Shown here one piece after another: positions 7,752-15,917 of a stretch of DNA of 37,023 bases. The notes beneath the pieces are model-generated. The model worked only from the letters and a program-made list of their open reading frames with translations, was not told the DNA's origin and searched no databases. A program made the translations under genes and the position numbers. How positions within the stretch are numbered: position 1 is the first letter of the stretch; each line of letters starts with the position of its first letter. Source of the stretch: Streptomyces pathocidini (GTDB lineage Bacteria; Actinomycetota; Actinomycetes; Streptomycetales; Streptomycetaceae); NCBI RefSeq assembly GCF_001418495.1, contig NZ_LIQY01000037.1:1-37023 (forward strand), read 5' to 3'.

Positions 7752-9155
7752 ATGGCTGAGGAAAAGATCGACCAGGTCGGCTACGACTATCAGGCAGCGA
7801 ACATGTGCTTCAACGAGAGGCACACGACGAACTTCGCCGGTGGTAGGGACATGGACCAGATGAAGGCCATGGTCGCCAATGCCAACCCCGACGCGGTGAA
7901 GAAGGTCGCCGATGGCTGGATGGGGCTCAGGGATGAGCTCGCTGGTGGGGATGGCAGCGTAAAGGCGGATTTCGACAAGGCCGTGGCGCACATCCTGCAG
8001 CACTGGGAGGGGGCGTCCGCGGAGAGGTTCTCCGAGCATGCACGGCAGATCAGCAAGAGCCTTCAGGACTGCTCCGAATATGCCCGGTACACGTCGGTCG
8101 CGATGCGGAACGCGGGCGAGGTACTTGGCCGAATCAAGCCCGAAGTCGACGCCATGGAGAAGCCGAGCGGGTTCTCCAGCGCGATGAACAGCCTTGGAGA
8201 CGGCTTTACGCGGAGCGACGAAGGGCTCAACAACGACTTGAAGGGCGGCAAAGGCGCCCAGGAGGCCCTCGACCGCAACCACGACGACCTCTCGGCAGGC
8301 CGCGAAAGGCAGCTCGAGATGGCTGCGAAGATGGAGACGCTTGGCGCGGCTTATCAGTCGCAGGCTAAAGCGATGGGGTCGTGGAACAGGAAGACGAATC
8401 CACGAGACGATGAGGAGTATCCGGGGGAGCCCGGAGGCACAGCACCCACACCTGTGGTCATGCCGACGGCACCTTCGCCTCGTACCCCGAAGAACGTGTC
8501 CCCAGGGGTGGTTCGTAGTCCCCAGACCGGCTCGATCAGCCCATCGAAGCCTGCGGGCCCGCCCCGTGACTCGGGCATCACAGGCGGGGCCCAGAAGCCC
8601 GTCGCCCCGAAGCCTCAGGTGGGCACGGCCATCGACGGCATCACCAGCACCGTCGGTGGCGGACCAACTCCCGGTGCACCGAGCACCGCTCCAGGCGGCG
8701 GAACACCCGTTGGCGGCGGACCGGCCAGCGGTGCGGGCCCTGTCAGCACCGGTGGGACGGTCAAGGGCGGTGCCACAACAGGCCGTTCCGGTGTCGCAGG
8801 ACGCCCCGGAGCGGGCGGCATGGGTGGCGCAGCGGGCGCAGCCAAGGGCGGCGCCGCAGGAGCACGCTCCGGTGGCATGGCGCGGCAGCGTGGCGGCGTG
8901 GTCGGAGGCGCGGCCAGGGCAGCGGCTGGCGCAGCCAAGGGAACTGCTGGCGGCTCGGGTCTGCACCGCAGCCGGGGTGCAGCAGCCGGATCGGGTGCAG
9001 CCTCTCGTAAGGGTGGTGTCGCAGGTGTCCCCGGCGCCCGCAACGGCCGTCCCAACGAGGAAGAATCCCGCGAAGGCGAGCGCCCCGACTACCTCATCGA
9101 AGACGAGGAAACCTGGACCCCGCAGCGTAACGTGGCGCCTCGAGTCATCGAGTAA
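7752..9155 (+). CDS. PPE-like putative T7SS substrate with Gly/Ala/Pro-rich tail
   Basis: A 467-aa protein. The N-terminal 200 residues are helical, with HWEG at 84-87 (WXG-type turn) followed by a long helix. Residues from about 220 to 440 are low-complexity, rich in Gly, Ala, Pro, Thr and Ser. The protein ends with an acidic segment containing EDEETWTPQRN and VIE. That layout (folded WXG domain, disordered tail, conserved acidic C-terminus) recurs in PPE-like proteins of Streptomyces as far as I recall; the recollection is not verified here. No PPE tripeptide is seen at the start. ATG at 7752 follows GAGGGG. It sits between the WXG-less small protein and a second mycosin, which suggests a substrate-partner-protease group. 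Confidence 0.85.
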   Translation: MAEEKIDQVGYDYQAANMCFNERHTTNFAGGRDMDQMKAMVANANPDAVKKVADGWMGLRDELAGGDGSVKADFDKAVAHILQHWEGASAERFSEHARQISKSLQDCSEYARYTSVAMRNAGEVLGRIKPEVDAMEKPSGFSSAMNSLGDGFTRSDEGLNNDLKGGKGAQEALDRNHDDLSAGRERQLEMAAKMETLGAAYQSQAKAMGSWNRKTNPRDDEEYPGEPGGTAPTPVVMPTAPSPRTPKNVSPGVVRSPQTGSISPSKPAGPPRDSGITGGAQKPVAPKPQVGTAIDGITSTVGGGPTPGAPSTAPGGGTPVGGGPASGAGPVSTGGTVKGGATTGRSGVAGRPGAGGMGGAAGAAKGGAAGARSGGMARQRGGVVGGAARAAAGAAKGTAGGSGLHRSRGAAAGSGAASRKGGVAGVPGARNGRPNEEESREGERPDYLIEDEETWTPQRNVAPRVIE

Positions 9156-9235
9156 GCTGCTTGGTTTGCTGTCGCAGTTGGTAAGAGGGTGTGGGCGGGG
9201 ATGGTCTCGCCCACACCCGAGAGAGGACACAACGG

Positions 9236-10528
9236 ATGGGCTTCTCCCGGACATTGCGCACTGCAGGTCTCGGCGTGCTGGCAGGTGCATTGCTGGTTGC
9301 TTCTGCACCGCTCGCTGCAGCGGATGAGGTCAGAGACAAGCAATGGGCACTCCAGGCGCTCAAGGCAGAAGCCTCGTGGAAGGTCTCGCAGGGAAGCGGT
9401 GTCACCGTTGCTGTCATCGATGACGGAGTAAATGCGAACCACATCGACCTTCAAGGAAATGTCCTGGAAGGTAAGGATTTTGTGGACGGCGGCAGTCCCA
9501 CTCCCGCGCCGGGTGATAACCACGGCACAGCAATGGCTGCACTTATCGCTGCCCACGGCCACGGGACCGATGATGGTGTGAAGGGCCTAGCGCCTGCGGC
9601 GAAAATTCTTCCAATCCGTGACTTTGACTCAGAAGCGGGCCAGCTTGGCACTGTGATTCGGTACGCGGCCGATAACGGTGCATCGGTAATCAATGTCTCA
9701 CAGTGCTTCGAATCCAGCAGCCCCTTTGAGCAGGCCAAGGTATCCGATGCCGTAGCCTATGCATTGAAGCGTGATGCTCTGGTTGTTGCCAGTGCGGGTA
9801 ATCAGGATGAAGACACAAAATGTTACCCAGCGGCTGCGCCGGGGGCACTTGGCGTAGGTGCCGTGAAGAACGATGGAACTATCTGGGAAAATTCCATCTC
9901 AGCGCCCTACGTGTCCTTGACTGCTCCCGGCACTCACATCTTTTCCGCAGCTGGGGTTGGCAACACGTATCGTGCTGGCTCGGGTAATTCAGACTCTTCT
10001 GCCTACGTGGCGGCAGCTGCAGCTCTCCTCCGGTCGAAATTCACGGACTTGACGGCAGGTCAGATCGCTAACCGCCTCGTCAAGACAGCTGCCCTACCCG
10101 ATGTCGCCAGAGGGGTTTCCCTGCCGGACGAACGATACGGCTATGGCAGCATCCAACCCTTGGCTGCGTTGACCAAGGACATCCCCGTCGGCTCGAAGTA
10201 CGGTCCACTCAAGATTCCTGAGTCTCTCGATGGGAAGCCATCCGTTGATGAACCTTCGCTCGGCATGAGCGATGCCGAGCAGGAGCAGGCTGACCGAAAG
10301 GCTCTGATCATCTGGTTGGTTATCGGCGTGGTGGGCCTGGTTGCCATTGGTCTGCTCGTGCTGCTGATCGTCAAGCTCTCCAGGCGCAAGAAGGGCAACA
10401 GCGGTGATTCGGACGGTCCTTCCGGATCGGCGGGTTACTCGCAGCACGGCCAGCAGCCCTTCCCGCCCCAGCAGAACCCGTACCACCAGCCCACCCACAC
10501 GTCCGGCCAGTGGCCGCCTCAGCAGTAG
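9236..10528 (+). CDS. Second mycosin-like S8 protease, membrane-anchored
   Basis: A 430-aa S8-family protease. ATG at 9236 with GAGAGGA eight bases upstream gives a signal peptide (residues 1-29, ending at APLAAADE). The triad is Asp62 (VIDDG), His96 (DNHGT) and Ser252 (GNSDSSAYV). Asn189 (SAGNQ) supplies the oxyanion hole. The Ser region departs from the usual GTSxSAP: Thr is replaced by Asn and the Pro is lost, although the nucleophile is kept. A transmembrane helix lies at about 356-381, followed by a Gln/Pro-rich cytoplasmic tail. It lacks the long Gly/Ser linker of the first mycosin. The gene is markedly A/T-richer than its neighbours (32 G+C in 60 at 9661-9720, against 41 in 60 at 6961-7020). 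Confidence 0.92.
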   Translation: MGFSRTLRTAGLGVLAGALLVASAPLAAADEVRDKQWALQALKAEASWKVSQGSGVTVAVIDDGVNANHIDLQGNVLEGKDFVDGGSPTPAPGDNHGTAMAALIAAHGHGTDDGVKGLAPAAKILPIRDFDSEAGQLGTVIRYAADNGASVINVSQCFESSSPFEQAKVSDAVAYALKRDALVVASAGNQDEDTKCYPAAAPGALGVGAVKNDGTIWENSISAPYVSLTAPGTHIFSAAGVGNTYRAGSGNSDSSAYVAAAAALLRSKFTDLTAGQIANRLVKTAALPDVARGVSLPDERYGYGSIQPLAALTKDIPVGSKYGPLKIPESLDGKPSVDEPSLGMSDAEQEQADRKALIIWLVIGVVGLVAIGLLVLLIVKLSRRKKGNSGDSDGPSGSAGYSQHGQQPFPPQQNPYHQPTHTSGQWPPQQ

Positions 10529-10542
10529 GTGCTGGCTGACAG

Positions 10543-10577
10543 CGAGCCCGGTGCCCTTGACGGGGCTACCGGGCTCG
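10543..10577 (+). terminator. Terminator after the second mycosin
   Basis: CGAGCCCGGTGCCC pairs with the 3' arm ending ACCGGGCTCG, giving a 14-bp stem with one bulged T. It starts 15 bases after the stop, and TATTCGTTTG follows. It marks the right edge of the low-G+C group. Confidence 0.7.
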
Positions 10578-10785
10578 TATTCGTTTGAGGGCAGCCTGCC
10601 TCGGTTGTGGAGAGATCGGGCGCACCTGACCGGCTTGGCTCTCCGCAGTGGAATATCCAAACCCCGAGGGCACCGGTGAATCTGCGCGCCAACTGCAGTT
10701 GATGTGAGGCCACTACAGCCCAGCCCCGGTCTTGTCTGAGAACCTGTTGGGGCATGTGTCGTTCGAGTCGGCAGTTTGGGTGGTT
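10578..10785. other. Intergenic gap with 12-bp palindrome
   Basis: No gene seen. It contains a perfect 12-bp palindrome CAACTGCAGTTG (10690-10701), 85 bases before the next start, a possible operator. No clear promoter hexamers were found. Confidence 0.3.
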
Positions 10786-11517
10786 ATGAACTACAACGGT
10801 CAGGAATCGGCTCCGCATGGCCAGCAGCACGCGCCACCCGTGCAGGCCCCGTCCGCGCACGCCGTTCTTCCCTCCCACTTCGAGGTGGCGGAGCGGAAGC
10901 TCCGTACGTACGACCGGCTGCAGGGTGGGGAGCCCGCAGCGGTCGTGCGGCCCGCGGGGACAGGCGACTTGAAGGGCGCCGTCGCGCGGGTGCAGGTCGC
11001 TCAAGGGGCCCCGCGGCAGGGGAAGAAGGCGCGGCCCGCCTTTGCGGTGAACAGCGTGTACGACGGGTCGCCGCTCTGCACTGTGCAGCCCGCGGGTGAA
11101 GGCGAGTATGAGGTGTACGGAGGCGATGGCGCCGCGCTCGGGCGGATCGCCCGGCGTGGGGGAGCGGTACTGCCATGGCCGCGGCGCGTGCGCTGGACCG
11201 TCCAACTCGCCTCCAGCGGTGAATCATTGGGCGGGAAGGTAGGGACCTGGTACGCCTGGCTCGGGATTGTCGTCTTCGTGCCGTTCTATGCCCTCCTCTG
11301 GCTGATCATGACCGCGTACGCCCTGCTCCACCTCCTCATCGGGGAGAAGGAGGACACGAGTTGGGACCTCGGCAGCCCGTCCCGCACGCTGTGGCGCGGA
11401 GCCGGGTCGGGGACGGTCATCGAGCACGAGGGCAACTGCGTCTACCGGATCGGTTCCCCGCAAGTGGACCATCGCCTGGCCTACGCGCTGGCCGTGCTTC
11501 ACGCGTGGGACCGCTGA
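10786..11517 (+). CDS. Membrane protein of unknown function in the T7SS locus
   Basis: A 243-aa protein. The N-terminal 25 residues are Gln/Pro/His-rich. A soluble domain of about 130 residues follows, with a strand-rich pattern. A long hydrophobic segment (about residues 164-193, WLGIVVFVPFYALLWLIM and on) is enough for one or two membrane passes. The C-terminal 45 residues look globular and end in LHAWDR. ATG at 10786 is chosen as the first good start; upstream in-frame codons have no ribosome-binding sequence, and the one here is also weak. I do not recognise the family. G+C content returns to the normal high level. It stands between the low-G+C group and cassette 1 and could belong to either. 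Confidence 0.75.
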   Translation: MNYNGQESAPHGQQHAPPVQAPSAHAVLPSHFEVAERKLRTYDRLQGGEPAAVVRPAGTGDLKGAVARVQVAQGAPRQGKKARPAFAVNSVYDGSPLCTVQPAGEGEYEVYGGDGAALGRIARRGGAVLPWPRRVRWTVQLASSGESLGGKVGTWYAWLGIVVFVPFYALLWLIMTAYALLHLLIGEKEDTSWDLGSPSRTLWRGAGSGTVIEHEGNCVYRIGSPQVDHRLAYALAVLHAWDR

Positions 11518-11643
11518 CGGTCCCTGCGCTCGTAGCTGTGAGCTCCAACTCCCGTTTCCCGCAAGCCCTCTGTGGATCGGCCGCCGTCGCTTCGATAGCC
11601 TGAGCGGCGGCGGCTCGATCACGCTGACGGGGAGGCGACGGGG

Positions 11644-11928
11644 ATGTCGGACATCAAGATCGATGTCGATCGCATGAAGGTTCTGCTGAACAAGCTGGAC
11701 CAGGCGGACGACCGCATGCGCGGTGCCTGCGAGAAGTTGCAGAAGGTCGGGCCCACGGGCCTGGGCACCGACGGGCTCGACAACGCCTGCGACGACTTCC
11801 AGGATGACTGGGGCGACGGCATCAAGCGCATCGCCGATGCGTCCGAGAAGATCCACGAAGGGCTCAAGAAGACGCTCGAGTCGTACGAGTCGAATGAGGA
11901 AGAGACGAGGAAGGGCTTCACGGGTTAG
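11644..11928 (+). CDS. Small WxxG helical protein, cassette 1
   Basis: A 94-aa protein of WXG100 size, with a long first helix, a turn and a second long helix. Instead of WXG it has W-G-D-G within FQDDWGDG (about residues 52-59). YESNE near the end fits YxxxE. Its middle shares a strong pattern with the product at 18632-18943: GTxxLDxACxxFQDxW. That protein occupies the same position in the inverted cassette 2. ATG at 11644 is preceded by GGGGAGGCGACGGGG. It is probably co-transcribed with, and a partner of, the effector-like protein that follows 250 bases downstream. The family has no name I can give. Confidence 0.88.
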   Translation: MSDIKIDVDRMKVLLNKLDQADDRMRGACEKLQKVGPTGLGTDGLDNACDDFQDDWGDGIKRIADASEKIHEGLKKTLESYESNEEETRKGFTG

Positions 11929-12178
11929 CAGCCGCGTCCCGGGGCTTTTCCGGAGCTCTCCTGGACCTCTCCCAGGGTTTCCCGGTGGCTTTCCAGCGGC
12001 TCACCGGAGGCTCTCCGGGAGTTATCCACAGGGGTGGTCCTCCGCGGACGCGCAGTCCACCCTGGTTCCTGGGCAACCACTCGTCACAACGGCTCAACAC
12101 GCCGCGCACAAACGGCTCAACACGCCGCACCACGGCCGAAGACGGCGCATAACGGACGGCGGATAACGGGGAGAGAAC
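11929..12178 (+). other. Cassette 1 leader: direct repeats and small hairpins
   Basis: A 250-base gap without a gene. The first half has short G/C hairpins, for example CCGGAG-gct-CTCCGG near 12004. The second half has an exact 17-base direct repeat, ACGGCTCAACACGCCGC, at 12089-12105 and 12112-12128 (period 23), followed by several ACGG-containing near-repeats up to the ribosome-binding site (GGGGAGAG before 12179). It may bind a regulator. A single TTATCCACA at 12022-12030 is considered coincidental. Confidence 0.6.
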
Positions 12179-13441
12179 ATGGGCGATTCCAACTGGCCGG
12201 GGCTGGGGTTCAACCCCGCCAAGGGCGACTTGCACACGGTCGAGTCACTCGCGTACGACGTGAAGACGGTCGGCGACGAACTCGACGAGTTGCACGAGCT
12301 GTTGACGAGCGTCGGCAAGACGGATGGCGTCTGGGAGGGCGAGGCCGCCCAGAAGTTCAAGGACAAGCTCGGCGAGCTGCCCAAGTACCTGAAGCAGGGT
12401 CATGAGTCCATGACAGCCTGCTCGCAGGCGCTCAAGGCCTGGCAGACCAGACTCCAGGGCATGCAGTCGCAGGCCAAGGGGCTGGAGGCCGACGCCGTGG
12501 AGGCGCGCCACAAGCTCGACCAGCGCAACTCCGATATCGAGCGGGTCAACGGCAGGATCCAGGCCGCCCGCGGCCGCGAGCTCACCGAGGCCGAGGCCAA
12601 GCAGCTGGGGGACGAGTCCGAGGCCGCCCAGAACGCGGCGAACGCCGCCGTCGCGTCCCTTCAGGAGATCATCGATCGGGCCGAGAAGCTCCAGCAGGAG
12701 TGGCAGGACCGGGCGGGGGAGGCCGAGGACGCCATCCGCAAGGCCGCCGAGAACCGGCCACCGGACATCGGCATGTGGGAGAGCTTCACCGACGGCCTGA
12801 AAGCGGCCTGGGACGGCTTCACGGACTTCCTGGTCGAGCACGCCGACCTCTTCTCCACCATCTCCAGCGCGCTCGCGGCCGCAGCCCTCGTCGTCAACGT
12901 CATCCCGATCGGCGGCCAGGTGGCCTCCGCGATCCTGGGCGCGGGCTCGGTCGCCTTCGCCGGGGCCGCCATGGCGGGCCACTGGATGGGCGCGGCGCGG
13001 GGGAACGGCACACCGATCTGGAAGATCGGCCTCGACGCGCTCGGCGTGATCCCGGGGCTGGGCGCCGCCAAGGGCCTGGTGTCCGGCATCAAGGCGGGTG
13101 CCAAGGGTGCCAAGTTCGCGACCGGCCTCGCGCAGGGCGGCAAGACCATGATGAACCAGCTCAAGAACCCGTTCAGCACAAAGATGATCAACAAGGGCCT
13201 GGGGCTGTTCGGGAAGGCCGTGGACCCGGCGTTGCTCACCACCGGGGTCAAGGGCTTCTCCACCGGATTCGGCGCGGGCAACCTGCTGTTCGGCGGGAAC
13301 GACGGCGGAGACGCCGCGCAGAGCGGATCCGGGGCGCAGAGCGGCTCCGGCACACAGAGCGGATCCGGCGCCCCGAAGGGCGTCCAGACCATGCCGTACC
13401 CGGCCACGCCCAACACCTTCCACCAGACCCTGGCGGCCTGA
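12179..13441 (+). CDS. Putative T7SS effector with N-terminal WXG domain, cassette 1
   Basis: A 420-aa protein. The start has GLGFNPAKG (residues 8-16), followed by a WXG100-like helical hairpin with WEG at 52-54. A long coiled-coil region follows (about 75-195). A hydrophobic, Ala/Gly-rich central part (about 220-270) contains at least two possible membrane-inserting helices, and then a further Gly/Ala/Lys segment. The tail has three SGSG(A/T)Q-type repeats (about 384-400). The layout resembles LXG/WXG polymorphic effectors, but the C-terminus shows no nuclease, ADP-ribosyltransferase or other toxin motif. It shares start motif, WEG position and hydrophobic centre with the 17340-18635 product. 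The next gene begins five bases after the stop, implying translational coupling with its partner. Confidence 0.85.
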   Translation: MGDSNWPGLGFNPAKGDLHTVESLAYDVKTVGDELDELHELLTSVGKTDGVWEGEAAQKFKDKLGELPKYLKQGHESMTACSQALKAWQTRLQGMQSQAKGLEADAVEARHKLDQRNSDIERVNGRIQAARGRELTEAEAKQLGDESEAAQNAANAAVASLQEIIDRAEKLQQEWQDRAGEAEDAIRKAAENRPPDIGMWESFTDGLKAAWDGFTDFLVEHADLFSTISSALAAAALVVNVIPIGGQVASAILGAGSVAFAGAAMAGHWMGAARGNGTPIWKIGLDALGVIPGLGAAKGLVSGIKAGAKGAKFATGLAQGGKTMMNQLKNPFSTKMINKGLGLFGKAVDPALLTTGVKGFSTGFGAGNLLFGGNDGGDAAQSGSGAQSGSGTQSGSGAPKGVQTMPYPATPNTFHQTLAA

Positions 13442-13446
13442 CCGAG

Positions 13447-14592
13447 ATGAGCGAACCCACCACTGCGGCGCCCGAACCCACCACGGCCGCACCCGAATAC
13501 GCCGTCGCCGCAGCCGCCCAGGAAACGCGGCGCCTCCACGTCGGCTGGATCATTCCGCCCTTCTTCCACGAGATCCCGGTGGACGTGGAGGACGCCGACG
13601 CGGCGGCCGAGCGGCTCTACGACGTGGTGAAGGAAGTCCTCGCGCACGGCACCGAGGACGAGCAACTGCGGATGTTCCTCATCTACGCGACCCTCGTGGG
13701 TGAACTGCGGGACGCGGGCGCGGTGTACGCGGGCTTCTGCGCGATGGACATGGGCGGCCGCCCCAGCACCGCGACCGTGGCGGTCTACCGGATACCGCTG
13801 CAGGGCATCACCGCCGACCAGGTGCTGGCTGAAACCTACGCGGGCCTCCGACGCGCCCACCCCGACGACGACATCCAGGTCAGCGACCTGCCCTGTGGCA
13901 AGGGCGTGGTGCGGATCGGCGGCGCCCCCTTCACGCTCGCCGCCGAGGTGTCCCCGACCGGCGAGCCCGTAGAAGTGCCGCGCGGCCAGATCCAGGTGTA
14001 CGTCCCGCTGCCGAACGACGCCGACCTGCTGGTCTTCGAACTCAGCACCCCCTCCATGGAGGACTGGGACTTCTACTCGGAGATCTTCGCCGAGATCGTG
14101 CGCACCCTGGACTGGGGTACGGACGAGGAGGTCGAGATGGCCACTGTTCTCTCCCAAGCCCCCTCCATACCCGATGTAGCCCCCGACCCGGCCGTCGTCC
14201 AGGAGCTCTACGCCTGCTCCAGCCGCGTCCTGGACAGCCTCGCCGTCCGCGGCCGGATGGACCAGGGCAACCAGGTGTCCGCCGTCACCTGCCCCGACTG
14301 CTGGTCCAAGGGCCTGCGTTCGGCCTGCGCGGTGCGCCACCAGTGGCAGGTGGAGGAGGTCGAAGACGAGGTGCTGGCAGCCGCGCTCGGTCGACTGGAC
14401 GGCCAACTCCAGGCCGGAGGCTGGTTCAAGCTCGCCGAGACCGAGGGCCGGAGCGTGGCACTGGCGGCGGACGGAGGCTCCGGCCCCCGTGTCAGCGCGG
14501 CGCTGATACCCGGCCAGCGCCGGCTCGTCGTCGAGGTCACCGCGCCCTGTACGCGTACGGTGCGGGGCACCGGCGACTCGGTCTTCGGCTGA
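13447..14592 (+). CDS. DLPCG-motif partner protein with CxxC domain, cassette 1
   Basis: A 381-aa soluble protein. Residues 30-225 form an alpha/beta domain with PFFHEIPVD near the start, DLPCGKG at 147-153 and VYVPLPN followed by a hydrophobic strand. The same elements occur in the same order in the cassette 2 protein at 16546-17340, so the two are paralogues. From about residue 240 there is an extra domain with CPDC (282-285), Cys294 and His298, a possible metal site. The gene starts five bases after the effector-like gene. By position it could be a chaperone that holds the effector for secretion or an immunity protein. The sequence does not decide between these. I do not recognise a named family. 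Confidence 0.85.
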   Translation: MSEPTTAAPEPTTAAPEYAVAAAAQETRRLHVGWIIPPFFHEIPVDVEDADAAAERLYDVVKEVLAHGTEDEQLRMFLIYATLVGELRDAGAVYAGFCAMDMGGRPSTATVAVYRIPLQGITADQVLAETYAGLRRAHPDDDIQVSDLPCGKGVVRIGGAPFTLAAEVSPTGEPVEVPRGQIQVYVPLPNDADLLVFELSTPSMEDWDFYSEIFAEIVRTLDWGTDEEVEMATVLSQAPSIPDVAPDPAVVQELYACSSRVLDSLAVRGRMDQGNQVSAVTCPDCWSKGLRSACAVRHQWQVEEVEDEVLAAALGRLDGQLQAGGWFKLAETEGRSVALAADGGSGPRVSAALIPGQRRLVVEVTAPCTRTVRGTGDSVFG

Positions 14593-14714
14593 CCCCCGCT
14601 CCCGCCGCTCGGGCTGACCCCCGCTCTCCCCTCTGCCCGGGCTGCCCGCCGGCTCCCGTCGCCCGGGCTCCCCCTCCCCGCTCCGCTCCCCGAGCTGACC
14701 AACCCACCTACCCT

Positions 14715-14849
14715 CCGGATCTCCAGGGCCGACCAGCCTCCGGACCTCTGGGGGCCGATCCGCCACCCCGGACCTCCGGGGGCTGACTTGCCACCCCGGA
14801 CCTGCGGAGCCGATCCGCCACCCCGGATCTCCCGGGCTGACTCGCATCC
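14715..14849 (+). repeat. Five degenerate 25-28 bp tandem repeats
   Basis: Units begin at 14715, 14740, 14768, 14796 and 14823. The consensus starts CCGGACCTC, continues through GGGGGC and ends GATCCGCCACC. The two middle units are nearly identical. They fill most of the 283-base gap between the partner gene and the membrane protein gene. C-rich sequence with three GGGCTG(A/C)CC copies precedes them. No open frame is conserved across the units. Confidence 0.8.
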
Positions 14850-14875
14850 CTCCGAATCCTTGATGGGATTCCGCC

Positions 14876-15847
14876 ATGACGACGCTTCCCTCCGACGGTC
14901 CGGCCGCCCCGCTGCCGGTGAGCGGCCGCACGCTGTCCTCGGCTCCCGGTCTCGCCGACGCGGTCGGCGGCCTCAACAGCACATACCGCATGGACTACTT
15001 CGACGACCACGCAGTACGCCGCATGCTGGACGAGCACCGGGCCGCGTACCGCCGTACGACCCAGGGCGCGCCGATCCGACTCGTCTCGATCGCCGGGACG
15101 GTCGGGCTGGCCTGGCTGCTGTGGACGGCCCTGAGCAGGCCGGAGCGGATGGCTGAGGCGATGGCGCTCCCGGCCTCGTTGCTGGCCGTGTCGGTCCTGG
15201 CCTTCGCCCTCGTCTACCGGCAGGGCAAGCGGAGGCTGCGCCATCCTCACTTGGAGGGGTACCGCCACGTCCTCGCCGCGGCCCGGGCGCACGGAGTGGC
15301 CGTCACCCATGTCCCGGACTGGCTGACGGGCCGCGGCGGCGGGGGAGTAGAGGCGGCGCCACTGCCGCCGTACGCACCGCCCCTCGGGGCGGCGGACTCG
15401 GCGGACGCCGACCAGCCGCCGCAAGCCGCCGACCAGCTGCCACGCGCCGACCAGCCGTCGCAAGCCGCCGACCAGCCGCAGCACGCCGGCCAGTCGTCAC
15501 ACGCTGCCGTGCCACCCCCGCCCGCGAAACCGGCCGGCGTGGCCGAGTACGAGCGCGTCGCCGACCGTGGCGGATGGCATGACGAGGTCGGGTGGCTGTG
15601 CGTCATCGCCGCGGGCGTGGGCGTGACGCTCGCCGCCGTGCGCGACCAGCCCGAGGCCTACGCGGCGCTGCTGTTCGCACCGCTCGCCGCCGCCGTCTGG
15701 ATCACCGGGTACCGGGAGGGACGCCGCAAGCGCGCGCTGGAGGCCGAAGCACGGGCGTACGTGAACGAGTTGAGCGCCGCGCAACCAACAGGCGCGGCGC
15801 TCCCCGAACTCTCTCCTCAACTGCGCCGGCTGTTCGACGACAACTGA
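14876..15847 (+). CDS. Membrane protein with Asp-Gln-Pro repeats, cassette 1
   Basis: A 323-aa protein with two pairs of hydrophobic helices (about residues 67-80 and 97-115; about 242-258 and 262-280). A disordered loop of about 90 residues between them carries a 13-residue repeat, ADQPxQAADQxxx, at 15407-15445 and 15446-15484, with a decayed third copy. The N-terminal 60 residues contain a conserved-looking NSTYRMDYFDDHAVRRML segment. ATG at 14876 follows GGGA at good distance. It closes cassette 1 and converges on the cassette 2 membrane gene, 70 bases away. Unknown family. A role as membrane anchor or immunity for the cassette product is inference. Confidence 0.85.
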   Translation: MTTLPSDGPAAPLPVSGRTLSSAPGLADAVGGLNSTYRMDYFDDHAVRRMLDEHRAAYRRTTQGAPIRLVSIAGTVGLAWLLWTALSRPERMAEAMALPASLLAVSVLAFALVYRQGKRRLRHPHLEGYRHVLAAARAHGVAVTHVPDWLTGRGGGGVEAAPLPPYAPPLGAADSADADQPPQAADQLPRADQPSQAADQPQHAGQSSHAAVPPPPAKPAGVAEYERVADRGGWHDEVGWLCVIAAGVGVTLAAVRDQPEAYAALLFAPLAAAVWITGYREGRRKRALEAEARAYVNELSAAQPTGAALPELSPQLRRLFDDN

Positions 15848-15917
15848 GTCACCGATAACCGAGTCACCAAACAACCGAGTCTTCGACGGCAGCCGGCCCC
15901 ACCGATCACCGGTCCCG

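Noticed and set aside
12022-12030. Perfect DnaA-box sequence TTATCCACA
   Set aside because: Single copy, no cluster, no A/T-rich unwinding region, no dnaA/dnaN nearby. Not an origin.
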